Source: Candidatus Peregrinibacteria bacterium
Lineage (GTDB): Bacteria > Patescibacteriota > Gracilibacteria > UM-FILTER-43-11
NCBI GenBank assembly: GCA_016220125.1
Contig: JACRIF010000074.1
Coordinates: 1 to 7,766 of the forward strand
Length of the DNA: 7,766 bases
Direction: 5' to 3'
A program made the position numbers and the translations under genes. This document shows, one piece after another, positions 1-5,545 of this stretch (position 1 is its first letter; the number at the start of each line of letters is the position of its first letter). The notes below the pieces were generated by a model, which ran no database searches, had not been told where the DNA came from, and worked only from the letters and a program-made list of their open reading frames with translations.

Positions 1-1
1 A

Positions 2-511
2 TTGACCTTGGACCAGCTAAAAAGGATCAAGGTCAAAAAACGGGAGCCGATTCCAACGCTGGCCGAAGCGCTCCGATTGTGCGCGAAGGCGAAGGGGGTC
101 GCCATTGTCGAGTTCAAGGAGGCGGGAATGGAGTTGCAGGCGGTGGAATTGTTTCGAGGGGCAAAACGGGTCATCGCGATTTCGTATATCCCCGAGGTTT
201 TGGCCTATCTCAAATTCCTGATGCCAACGCTTGAGACAGGGCTTTTATTCAAGAAAAAAGTCGCCGATATTCCGAGTTTTCTGGCATGGGCCGGAATGCT
301 GAAGGTGGATTGGCTGGTGGGGAAGGCAGGTGTTTTGAATGCCGAACTGGTCCAGCAGTCCCACCTGAAGGGGTTCAAGGTCATGGCCTGGGTTTTGAAT
401 CGAAAAAAAACCATAGCGAGGGCCCAATTCCTGGGGGTGGATGGGATTGAGTCGAACAAGCCGGATTTGTTTAGCGGTTTGATTGGAAAAACCGATAAGG
501 TGAATCGATAA
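2..511 (+). CDS. Glycerophosphodiester phosphodiesterase family protein, C-terminal part (5' end outside window)
   Basis: GDPD enzymes hydrolyse glycerophosphodiesters to glycerol-3-phosphate and an alcohol, using a metal-dependent TIM-barrel. What is visible is the second half of such a barrel. 'IPTLAEALRLC' matches the family's 'TLeE' strand/helix. 'AIVEFKE' corresponds to the 'lniEiK' strand carrying a conserved Glu. 'KVMAWVLN' matches 'v.vWTvN', and 'GVDGIESNKPDLF' matches the closing 'GvDGIiTd.P' motif. The N-terminal HRG and E-x-D metal/catalytic motifs are absent because the frame is open at the window edge; the TTG at position 2 is not a credible start. The gene ends with TAA 28 nt before a strong terminator, so it is the last gene of its transcript. 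Family assignment rests on motif recall, and substrate cannot be told. No signal peptide can be judged because the N terminus is missing. Confidence 0.85.
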   Translation: MTLDQLKRIKVKKREPIPTLAEALRLCAKAKGVAIVEFKEAGMELQAVELFRGAKRVIAISYIPEVLAYLKFLMPTLETGLLFKKKVADIPSFLAWAGMLKVDWLVGKAGVLNAELVQQSHLKGFKVMAWVLNRKKTIARAQFLGVDGIESNKPDLFSGLIGKTDKVNR

Positions 512-538
512 TGCATTTGGGGCACTCGCTTGAGACTG

Positions 539-568
539 ATTCCCGCCTTGAAAAAAGGCGGGAATTTT
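539..568 (+). terminator. Intrinsic terminator of the GDPD gene
   Basis: An 11-bp perfect stem (539-549 with 555-565) closes a GAAAA loop, and the 3' arm runs into TTTT (565-568). The stem core is CCCGCC/GGCGGG. It lies 28 nt after the GDPD stop codon. The hairpin overlaps the next gene's promoter: the -35 box begins in the 5' arm and loop, and the whole 3' arm is the promoter spacer. Confidence 0.9.
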
Positions 569-576
569 GCTATAAT
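548..576 (+). promoter_or_regulatory. Sigma70-type extended -10 promoter for the gene at 605
   Basis: A -35 box TTGAAA (548-553), exactly 17 bp of spacer and a perfect -10 box TATAAT (571-576) preceded by TGC (568-570), the extended -10 element. The expected transcription start near 583 leaves a leader of about 20 nt. This rules out the upstream TTG at 530 as the start of the following gene. Confidence 0.85.
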
Positions 577-604
577 ATTAAGATTTAAAAATAATAAAAA
601 AAGT

Positions 605-1846
605 ATGTGCAAATTGAATCAGATGAATTGGGGGCTAAATCGGTTCAATCGGATCTATTTGGCAGAGGGGTCGGAGCGTGCCCCTGATTTTGCTGAAAAG
701 CCAAAGAAGATAGAGGTGGAAGTGATGCCTGAGCTAGATCAGGCTAAGGCCAATGTCGAAGCGGCAAAAGCGCAGGCAAAGTTGATCAATGCCGAGAAGA
801 AGGCGGAAGCTTTGGCGAAAAAAGAGATGCTCATGAGCGAGCTGGCTCGAAAAGGCGCCTCAGGAGAGGCCATGAATGCTTTTGAGGCATCTTACGACCC
901 CAGATTGAGGGATACGGTTTCAAAAATTATTGAGAACGCAAAGCCAGCCTTTAATCTCCACGATCCAAAATCATGGGAAATGATCGATGCAGTCCTTACG
1001 GATAAAAAAAGTGGGGAATTTTATAGCAAAGTGTACGAGAAGGAGTATTTCCCATTGGCACCCTTGATTATGCCGAAAAAGCCGAAGGAGCCTATGCGAA
1101 TGGAGGAGGTTGCCATTGTCGGAAATGTGGAAAAGCCTGAAAGGGTGTCCACGGCCGAACTTAACAAGGCAATCGATGCGCGATTGGGTGCCCAATTGAG
1201 GAAAATGCGCGAGAAGCTGGCCCTAAAGGAGTCCGTAGCCAAATCAGTCCCAAAAAAGCAAAAACCGCTTATGCGGATGGACGAGGTTGCCATCACAGGG
1301 AAGGTTGATAAACCCGCCACGGTGGCCCGAAAAGGAGTCGATGTATCGAAATCTCCTGTCAGGCGCGCCGAATTCCCGGCGGAAATGATGATTTCAAGGC
1401 GACCTGCAAAAGGGGTTGAGGAAGGCATTGCAGCAGCGATGCGAATAGGTGCCGAAAAGCCGAACACTGGCCCTTCAGAAGAGCAGTTGAGGAAGGCGGG
1501 CATCGATGCGATATCCGTTTGGGGCACAAAGCTGAAATCAGAAGGTTATCCAAAATCGGTCATTTCCCAAGCCATGAAAAACGAGGAGATCCTAAACGAT
1601 CCCGAAAAGTCGTTGTACAGCGCTTTGTACGATGCTTTCGAGGGAAAACAGAACATTGAAAAGGGGGTGGCCTTGTACCGAAAATTCATGAAGGAAAAGG
1701 CGACGGACGAGGTGGCTTTTGAGGCCACTAAGTTGGCGTTGCAGGGCAAGCCTGAAAAGGAGGCCATGGCGTTGGCTTCCCGAAAGGTGAACGGAACCCC
1801 CGGAAAGGGATTCAATACCCCCTCGGAAGAAGTGGCTAAAAAATAA
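605..1846 (+). CDS. Unrecognised Lys/Ala-rich protein with an internal repeat
   Basis: I do not recognise this family. With the ATG at 605 it has 413 residues, with no signal peptide and no membrane segment. Residues about 41-90 are rich in A, K, E and Q and look like a coiled coil or long helix. Two near-identical blocks, MRMEEVAIVG and MRMDEVAITG, each continue with a short acidic/Lys-Pro tail (residues about 164-178 and 223-237), exactly 59 codons apart, separated by a charged helix. Residues about 288-385 form a more varied, probably globular helical region. The frame is open from 530, but the promoter's expected start at about 583 makes 605 the first usable ATG. In-frame ATGs at 623 and 725 are alternatives; 725 has the better purine-rich AGAGGTGG upstream. 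No SD precedes 605. The gene is transcribed alone between its own promoter and a terminator. A scaffold or structural role would be a guess. Confidence 0.8.
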   Translation: MCKLNQMNWGLNRFNRIYLAEGSERAPDFAEKPKKIEVEVMPELDQAKANVEAAKAQAKLINAEKKAEALAKKEMLMSELARKGASGEAMNAFEASYDPRLRDTVSKIIENAKPAFNLHDPKSWEMIDAVLTDKKSGEFYSKVYEKEYFPLAPLIMPKKPKEPMRMEEVAIVGNVEKPERVSTAELNKAIDARLGAQLRKMREKLALKESVAKSVPKKQKPLMRMDEVAITGKVDKPATVARKGVDVSKSPVRRAEFPAEMMISRRPAKGVEEGIAAAMRIGAEKPNTGPSEEQLRKAGIDAISVWGTKLKSEGYPKSVISQAMKNEEILNDPEKSLYSALYDAFEGKQNIEKGVALYRKFMKEKATDEVAFEATKLALQGKPEKEAMALASRKVNGTPGKGFNTPSEEVAKK

Positions 1847-1864
1847 ATATACCATTTTCGTCTG

Positions 1865-1898
1865 AAAGGGACTGGCGCAGCAATGCCCCGGTCCTTTT
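1865..1898 (+). terminator. Intrinsic terminator of the gene at 605-1846
   Basis: Stem GGACTGG (1869-1875) pairs with CCGGTCC (1888-1894) with one wobble. It is extended by AAA/TTT across a bulged G at 1868, and a T-tract follows at 1895-1898. It starts 19 nt after the stop codon. The short T-run makes it weaker than the one at 539. Confidence 0.7.
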
Positions 1899-1912
1899 GA
1901 CGCGGTTTGAAC

Positions 1913-1939
1913 TTGATTAAATGTTTTAATTGTTATAAA
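1913..1939 (+). promoter_or_regulatory. Probable extended -10 promoter of the small membrane protein gene
   Basis: TATAAA (1934-1939) is preceded by TGT (1931-1933), an extended -10 element. The best -35 is TTGATT (1913-1918), only 15 bp upstream, so the promoter would depend mainly on the extended -10. The predicted transcript begins near 1946, giving a leader of about 170 nt before the ATG at 2116. Confidence 0.55.
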
Positions 1940-1947
1940 TTAACAAT
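1929..1947. promoter_or_regulatory. Operator-like perfect inverted repeat over the -10 box
   Basis: ATTGTTA, five bases, then TAACAAT form a perfect dyad with 7-bp arms. The -10 hexamer (1934-1939) lies inside it, the usual geometry for repression by a dimeric helix-turn-helix protein. The AT-rich context raises the chance of a fortuitous match, and no regulator gene is visible nearby. Confidence 0.45.
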
Positions 1948-1969
1948 CAATCCATGCTCCTTTGATCCA

Positions 1970-2071
1970 CCGGAATCGTTCATTGCCCCTCTCTTGCCGT
2001 TCAGTTTTTTTGACTTTATCGCCCGCCGTGGCGGATCGGTAAAAGTCTCGGCTAAACGGCAGAAGTTCCGG
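1970..2071 (+). ncRNA. Candidate structured 5' leader RNA (nested four-stem hairpin)
   Basis: Four stems nest inside each other. P1 is CCGGAA (1970-1975) with TTCCGG (2066-2071). P2 is GCCGTT (1996-2001) with AACGGC (2055-2060). P3 is GACTTTATCG (2012-2021) with CGGTAAAAGTC (2037-2047), ten pairs including one G-U and one bulged A. P4 is CCGC (2023-2026) with GCGG (2031-2034) closing a CGTG loop. A T7 run (2005-2011) lies between the P2 and P3 left arms. The element sits between the predicted transcription start and the ribosome binding site of the 109-aa membrane protein. It matches no riboswitch class I can recall. It could be a cis-regulator, or a palindromic repeat with no function. Confidence 0.5.
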
Positions 2072-2101
2072 GTAATGAATGAAGTTGTAAAATTCTTGTT
2101 T

Positions 2102-2108
2102 TAGGAGG
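2102..2108 (+). promoter_or_regulatory. Strong Shine-Dalgarno sequence of the gene at 2116
   Basis: TAGGAGG ends 7 nt before the ATG at 2116. It fixes that start, and it stands out because most other genes in the window have no recognisable SD. Confidence 0.85.
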
Positions 2109-2115
2109 CAAGTGT

Positions 2116-2445
2116 ATGTCCAAGTCGGATGAACCCAGGCAAAGTTTCATTCTCGCAGTCGTTGTTGGCGGGCTCGCTATTGTGATCTCGCTGTTGCACA
2201 TCTCATATACCAAGGGCAGGTCCAAATTCGTGTTCGTGTATGCGGCGATTGCCTTGGCAATCCTCATCGCGGTTGCGATCGGTTGGCCCTGTTCTGTTTC
2301 TGTGTTGGATGCGGGAACCCAATCGGATTCGGGCATTTCCGCCCGTGTTTCGGAAAACGGTTCCGTTTTTCAGGCCGAGGGTCCCGCTTTCCCCTTTTAT
2401 CCTGACGAGTCCGTCGATGCCGGCGTTTGCGAAGTTCCAAAATGA
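2116..2445 (+). CDS. Small two-helix membrane protein, function unknown
   Basis: The protein has 109 residues and two clear hydrophobic segments, at about residues 11-30 and 38-57. The loop between them, YTKGRSK, carries three basic residues. By the positive-inside rule the loop should be cytoplasmic, with both termini outside. The C-terminal half (about residues 60-109) is polar, acidic and Ser/Gly-rich, with cysteines at 59 and 105. I recognise no family. The start is set by a well-placed AGGAGG. The gene stands alone: a terminator at 1865-1898 insulates it upstream, a long structured leader and an operator-like dyad precede it, and a terminator shared with convergent asnS follows. The investment in control sequence suggests conditional expression; that is inference. 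Confidence 0.75.
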   Translation: MSKSDEPRQSFILAVVVGGLAIVISLLHISYTKGRSKFVFVYAAIALAILIAVAIGWPCSVSVLDAGTQSDSGISARVSENGSVFQAEGPAFPFYPDESVDAGVCEVPK

Positions 2446-2484
2446 AATGGGATCTCGCAAGAAGCCCCTCCAGCCCGGAACTTC

Positions 2485-2530
2485 AAAAACCCCCACTCAG
2501 CCTTCATGGGTGATCTGGGGTATTTTTTTT
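2485..2530. terminator. Terminator between convergent genes, usable from both strands
   Basis: CCCC (2491-2494) pairs with GGGG (2517-2520), and ACTCA (2495-2499) with TGGGT (2507-2511), with a 5-nt bulge (GATCT) between the two helices. Plus-strand transcripts then enter TATTTTTTTT (2521-2530). Minus-strand transcripts from asnS enter TTTTT (complement of 2485-2489). Located between convergent stop codons at 2445 and 2584, it can serve both genes. Confidence 0.65.
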
Positions 2531-2548
2531 GATCGAAAATAGTCTACC

Positions 2549-2583
2549 AGCTCTCAGCTCAAAGCTCTGAACTCTAAGCTAAT
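2549..2583. repeat. Degenerate 7-bp tandem repeat, five copies
   Basis: Consecutive heptamers read AGCTCTC, AGCTCAA, AGCTCTG, AACTCTA and AGCTAAT, consensus AGCTCTN. The array abuts the asnS stop codon directly, in its 3' untranslated region. It can fold weakly because AGCT is self-complementary, but no T-run follows on the minus strand at that point. Confidence 0.6.
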
Positions 2584-3879
2584 TTAGGGTTTGAGTCGGC
2601 TGATCATGCGGGGGAACGGAATGGTCTCGCGCACGTGGTCGAGTCCGCAGATCCACGCCACCAGGCGCTCCAGGCCGTAGCCGAACCCGCTGTGGGGCAC
2701 GGAGCCATATTTGCGCAGGTCCAGATACCAGTCGAACACCGCGGGGTTCAGTTTGTGGTCCAGAATGCGCTTCATCAGCGTGGCATAGTCGTCCTCACGC
2801 TGGGAGCCACCAATGATTTCTCCGTAGCCCTCAGGTGCGAGCAGGTCCGCATTGAGCACATGGGTGGGGTCGTTCGGATCGCGCTTCATGTAGAACGCCT
2901 TCACTTCGGTGGGGTATTTTTCCACGAAGATGGGCTTGTCGTACTTTTTGGTCAGCATGGTTTCGTCGTCGGCGCCCAAATCGTCGTTGTCCTTGATGTC
3001 GGAGCCCATGGCGCGCAATTCCTGCACCACTTCGGCGTGGGTCTTTCGGATGAACGGCGCCTTCACCTTGGTCAACGGTTCCGTGTTGCGCTCCAGCAAT
3101 TTCATTTCGTTCATGTTGCGCTCCAAAACCTTTTCAACGATGAAACTCACCAATCCTTCCTGGATCGCCAGGTTTCCTTCGTGCTCCACGAAAGCCATTT
3201 CCGCGTCCATCATCCAGAATTCCGTCAAATGACGGCGGGTCTTGCTCTTTTCCGCACGGAATACGGGGCCGAAGTCGAACACGCGACCATGGCTCATGAT
3301 GGCCGCTTCGATGTACAACTGGCCCGACTGGCTCAGGTAGGCCTTTCCCTCATCGAAATATTCCACATCGAACAGTTCGGTGGTTCCCTCACAGGCATTG
3401 GGGGTCAGAATCGGCGCGTCGATCTTGATGAACCCGTTTTGGTTGAAGTATTCGTACGTCGCGTTGATGATGGTGTTGCGCACGCGCTGGATCGCCCATT
3501 GGCGATTGGAGCGCAACCACAAATGGCGATTGTCGAGCAGGAAATCCGGTCCGTGCTCCTTTTTGCCGATGGGGTATTCCTCGGTGCAAATCTGCACGGG
3601 CTCGATGGATTTCACCTGCATCTCGAACACATCCGCCTGCTTGGGGTGCTGGGTGATGGTTCCCGTCACTTTCAGCGAGGATTCCAAGGTCATTTTCTCG
3701 GCCGTCTGCATCACGGCTTCGTTGCCTTCGCCGGAAGCCACGACAGCTTGCATGAAGCCCGACCCGTCGCGCAACTGGAGGAACCAGATTTTGCCGCTCC
3801 CGCGCTTGTTGTACATCCAGCCCTGAACGGTGGCCTCTTGCCCCACATGGTTTTTGGCCTCGGAAATGCGGATAATCAT
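2584..3879 (-). CDS. asnS: Asparagine--tRNA ligase (AsnRS)
   Basis: A cytoplasmic class IIb aminoacyl-tRNA synthetase that charges tRNA-Asn with asparagine using ATP. The 431 residues match the usual length of the bacterial enzyme. Residues 1-105 form the OB-fold anticodon-binding domain (VQGWMYNKRGSGKIWFLQLRD). Motif 1 lies at about 150-160 (ending APILTP). Motif 2 runs from FRAE (207-210) through RRHLTEFWMMDAEMAF, whose form is typical of AsnRS rather than AspRS. Motif 3 is GFGYGLERLV (398-407) with its ATP-binding Arg405. The end RETIPFPR is also characteristic. All active-site motifs are intact. The ATG at 3879 starts just before the OB-fold and has no SD; the predicted leader is about 30 nt. 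Transcription starts within the lipoprotein gene's terminator region. Having its own AsnRS means the cell need not make Asn-tRNA only by amidation of Asp-tRNA. Confidence 0.97.
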   Translation of the reverse strand: MIIRISEAKNHVGQEATVQGWMYNKRGSGKIWFLQLRDGSGFMQAVVASGEGNEAVMQTAEKMTLESSLKVTGTITQHPKQADVFEMQVKSIEPVQICTEEYPIGKKEHGPDFLLDNRHLWLRSNRQWAIQRVRNTIINATYEYFNQNGFIKIDAPILTPNACEGTTELFDVEYFDEGKAYLSQSGQLYIEAAIMSHGRVFDFGPVFRAEKSKTRRHLTEFWMMDAEMAFVEHEGNLAIQEGLVSFIVEKVLERNMNEMKLLERNTEPLTKVKAPFIRKTHAEVVQELRAMGSDIKDNDDLGADDETMLTKKYDKPIFVEKYPTEVKAFYMKRDPNDPTHVLNADLLAPEGYGEIIGGSQREDDYATLMKRILDHKLNPAVFDWYLDLRKYGSVPHSGFGYGLERLVAWICGLDHVRETIPFPRMISRLKP

Positions 3880-3915
3880 AAAATCGCAGCTAAAGGGTAA
3901 TCGTGGAACGGAGAA

Positions 3916-3944
3916 AAGATAGCAAAAAAGGGGAGGATGGACAA
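3916..3944 (-). promoter_or_regulatory. Extended -10 promoter of asnS
   Basis: On the minus strand, TTGTCC (3944-3939) is followed by 17 bp and TATCTT (3921-3916), which is preceded by TGC, an extended -10 element. The predicted start near 3909 leaves a leader of about 30 nt. The -35 box lies in the inner stem of the lipoprotein gene's terminator. Confidence 0.6.
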
Positions 3945-3964
3945 TGTGTCGAACCTCCTCTTTT
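3924..3964 (-). terminator. Intrinsic terminator of the lipoprotein gene, overlapping the asnS promoter
   Basis: On the minus strand the outer stem pairs AAAAG-A-GGAGG (3964-3954) with CCTCC-C-CTTTT (3936-3926), with one A-C mismatch. Inside, GACA/TGTC (3950-3940) closes a 3-nt loop after a 3x3 internal loop. T6 (3929-3924) follows. It begins 24 nt after the lipoprotein stop. The interruptions make it moderate in strength. Confidence 0.6.
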
Positions 3965-3988
3965 GCGAAAACGTTTTTTTGAGCCTCT

Positions 3989-5335
3989 TTATTCCACGAT
4001 GAGGTTGCCCTTCATACCCATGGCGCGATGGCTTCCCACGCTGCAGTAATATTCAAACGTTCCCTTTTTGTCGGCCACGAACTCCACGGTGGCGGAAGCG
4101 CCTGCTTGCAGTTGGGGGGTCCGCGCATTGAATTCATCGAGAACCCAGTCGTGGAACCCTTTGGTGTTGGTGAATTCGATGCGGACCGTGTCGCCTTGTT
4201 TCACGCGGAGCACCGGTGCCTCGGCTCCGTTCATAAGGAATTTGAACGGTTCCCCTGTGATGGCAAAGGTTTTCTTCGATGCGTTTGCGGACGTGGGCGG
4301 AACGGGTTTTGGCGTGGGTTTTACGACGGGTGGGGTTGGTTTTTTATCTTCAGATTCATCCTTCGCCTGGTTTTTCTCGGAATCTGGGCGCTCGACAGCG
4401 TCCTTTGCATCCTTGGCTTGAGTGGTGGATTTCAAGTTTGCCTTCAGGAAATCCACGGTCTTTTGCCAGGCATCCAGCGTTTCGTTTTTGGCGTAGTTGC
4501 TACCCGACGGGTTGGCGAAGGCATGGCCCACGCCCGGGTAGATGGTGATTTGGTTCTGGATGCCCAATTCAGTCAGGGCGGACTTGAAGCTTTCCACGCT
4601 GGCCACCGAAATATTCGTGTCTTTTTCCCCAAAATTCCCGAGGACCGGCCATTGGATATGACCCAGTTTGGCCTTGTCGTCGGTCAGTTGGCCGTAATAG
4701 ATCACGGTGGCGTCCAAGGTGTCGTTCAGCGCCAATTGCAACGATTGTCCGCCACCAAAGCACCATCCGAGCGAGGCGATTTTAGGCGCCTTCTCATCGG
4801 TGCGCAGGTATTGCACGGCCTTTTTCATTTGGTCGAGGGCTGCCTGGGGATTTTTTTGGACCGCCCCCGAAAGCTCCATGGCCTTGGCTGAATCGGTTGC
4901 CACTTGTCCGTTGTACAAGTCCACCGCGAGCACCACATAGCCCTCCTTGGCCAGGATTTTGGCCATTTCCTTGATGTTGTCGTTCAGGCCCCACCATTCG
5001 TGGATCATGACCACCCCCGGGTAGATGCCTGGGGTTTTGGGCTTGGCCAGGAATCCAAGGTTGCCCTCGGTGATCGTGGAGGTTTCCACAAAAGGATCGA
5101 GATTCTGGCCGAAGAGCCCGGCGTTGTTGTCCGTGGCCGGCACGCATTTGCCGTTTTGGTCGATTTCCCGCTCTTGGCAGCCAATGTGCTCCGCAGGGGA
5201 AGGCGCCATGGGCGAGGCTTTCGGGCCACCGTAAAGAGAGCATCCGCTAAGGGTGGCGAGCATCAGGGCCGTAAGCGCCCATTGCGCGAAAAGGCGTGGG
5301 TGGTTCCCAGATGAATTTTTATGATTTTGTTTCAT
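3989..5335 (-). CDS. Lipoprotein: dienelactone hydrolase domain fused to a cupredoxin domain
   Basis: A 448-residue exported protein. The N terminus has basic residues, a hydrophobic core (about 16-29) and the lipobox LSGC (Cys32 lipidated), so it is membrane-anchored outside the cytoplasm. Residues about 80-300 are an alpha/beta-hydrolase of the dienelactone hydrolase family: Glu113 (HEWWG), nucleophile Cys192 (GWCFGG), Asp239 (GEKD) and His271 (GVGHAF), the complete family triad. Residues about 300-352 are a charged then Pro-rich linker. Residues about 355-448 are a plastocyanin-like domain with plausible type 1 copper ligands His395 (FHDW), Cys431, His436 and Met441. Cys53 and Cys64 might form a disulfide. 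The hydrolase would cleave an ester or lactone outside the cell; whether the copper site transfers electrons or only anchors the protein is unknown. No SD precedes the ATG. It is monocistronic, divergent from 5561. Confidence 0.93.
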   Translation of the reverse strand: MKQNHKNSSGNHPRLFAQWALTALMLATLSGCSLYGGPKASPMAPSPAEHIGCQEREIDQNGKCVPATDNNAGLFGQNLDPFVETSTITEGNLGFLAKPKTPGIYPGVVMIHEWWGLNDNIKEMAKILAKEGYVVLAVDLYNGQVATDSAKAMELSGAVQKNPQAALDQMKKAVQYLRTDEKAPKIASLGWCFGGGQSLQLALNDTLDATVIYYGQLTDDKAKLGHIQWPVLGNFGEKDTNISVASVESFKSALTELGIQNQITIYPGVGHAFANPSGSNYAKNETLDAWQKTVDFLKANLKSTTQAKDAKDAVERPDSEKNQAKDESEDKKPTPPVVKPTPKPVPPTSANASKKTFAITGEPFKFLMNGAEAPVLRVKQGDTVRIEFTNTKGFHDWVLDEFNARTPQLQAGASATVEFVADKKGTFEYYCSVGSHRAMGMKGNLIVE

Positions 5336-5381
5336 GGTGAATATAAAAAAATTAAAAATGGTTGCGATTGAGGGCTAAGCA

Positions 5382-5390
5382 ATTGTACCA
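5382..5390 (-). promoter_or_regulatory. Probable extended -10 promoter of the lipoprotein gene
   Basis: On the minus strand TGG is followed by TACAAT (5387-5382), an extended -10 element. No good -35 is present at 16-18 bp. The transcript would start near 5375, about 40 nt before the ATG. Confidence 0.45.
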
Positions 5391-5444
5391 AAATGGGCTG
5401 GTGGGCGATAGGAGAACCCCGATCGTTGAAAGGGGTGGTTTGGA

Positions 5445-5473
5445 TTGATTTTTGAAAACGGTTCGTCTAAAGT
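5445..5473 (+). promoter_or_regulatory. Possible promoter of the 118-aa protein gene
   Basis: TTGATT (5445-5450), 17 bp of spacer, then TAAAGT (5468-5473). Each box matches four of six consensus positions. The leader to the ATG at 5561 would be about 80 nt. An 8-bp inverted repeat (5455-5462 and 5492-5499) brackets the -10 region. Confidence 0.4.
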
Positions 5474-5499
5474 CGGTCTCTGTTCTTTCACACCGTTTT
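5455..5499. repeat. Perfect 8-bp inverted repeat around a promoter
   Basis: AAAACGGT (5455-5462) and ACCGTTTT (5492-5499) are exact reverse complements separated by 29 bases. The left arm lies in the promoter spacer and the right arm just past the predicted transcription start, so a DNA-level role (two half-sites for one regulator) is more likely than an RNA hairpin. It may also be chance. Confidence 0.35.
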
Positions 5500-5545
5500 G
5501 ATTGTTTGGGGTTGGGGTAAGGTTGTGGTTCCACTCACACACTCG

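Noticed and set aside
530..604. 25-residue N-terminal extension of the Lys/Ala-rich protein from a TTG at 530
   Set aside because: It would begin before the terminator hairpin and upstream of the promoter's expected start at about 583, so it would not be in the transcript.
2005..2011. T7 run in the structured leader as an attenuator terminator
   Set aside because: No stable hairpin could be found directly upstream of the T-run; the strong hairpin lies downstream of it.
1907..2104. 65-codon open frame in the control region
   Set aside because: It starts with TTG inside the promoter, has no SD, and runs through the nested hairpin. The structure explains the sequence better.
2075..2104. Possible 9-residue leader peptide (MNEVVKFLF) whose TAG overlaps the SD of the 109-aa gene
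   Set aside because: The position is suggestive of translational coupling, but it has no SD of its own and nothing else supports translation.
2635..3900. Long open frame (421 codons) on the plus strand across asnS
   Set aside because: It is the antisense shadow of asnS, whose minus-strand translation has all class II synthetase motifs. The plus-strand product is a His/Val/Phe-rich sequence with no recognisable motif.
3968..3977. AAAACGTTTT palindrome between the lipoprotein stop and terminator
   Set aside because: Too short, AT-rich and without a loop to be read as a hairpin; likely chance.
4028..4891. 287-codon open frame on the plus strand across the lipoprotein gene
   Set aside because: Antisense shadow of the dienelactone hydrolase/cupredoxin gene, with unnatural composition and no start signals.
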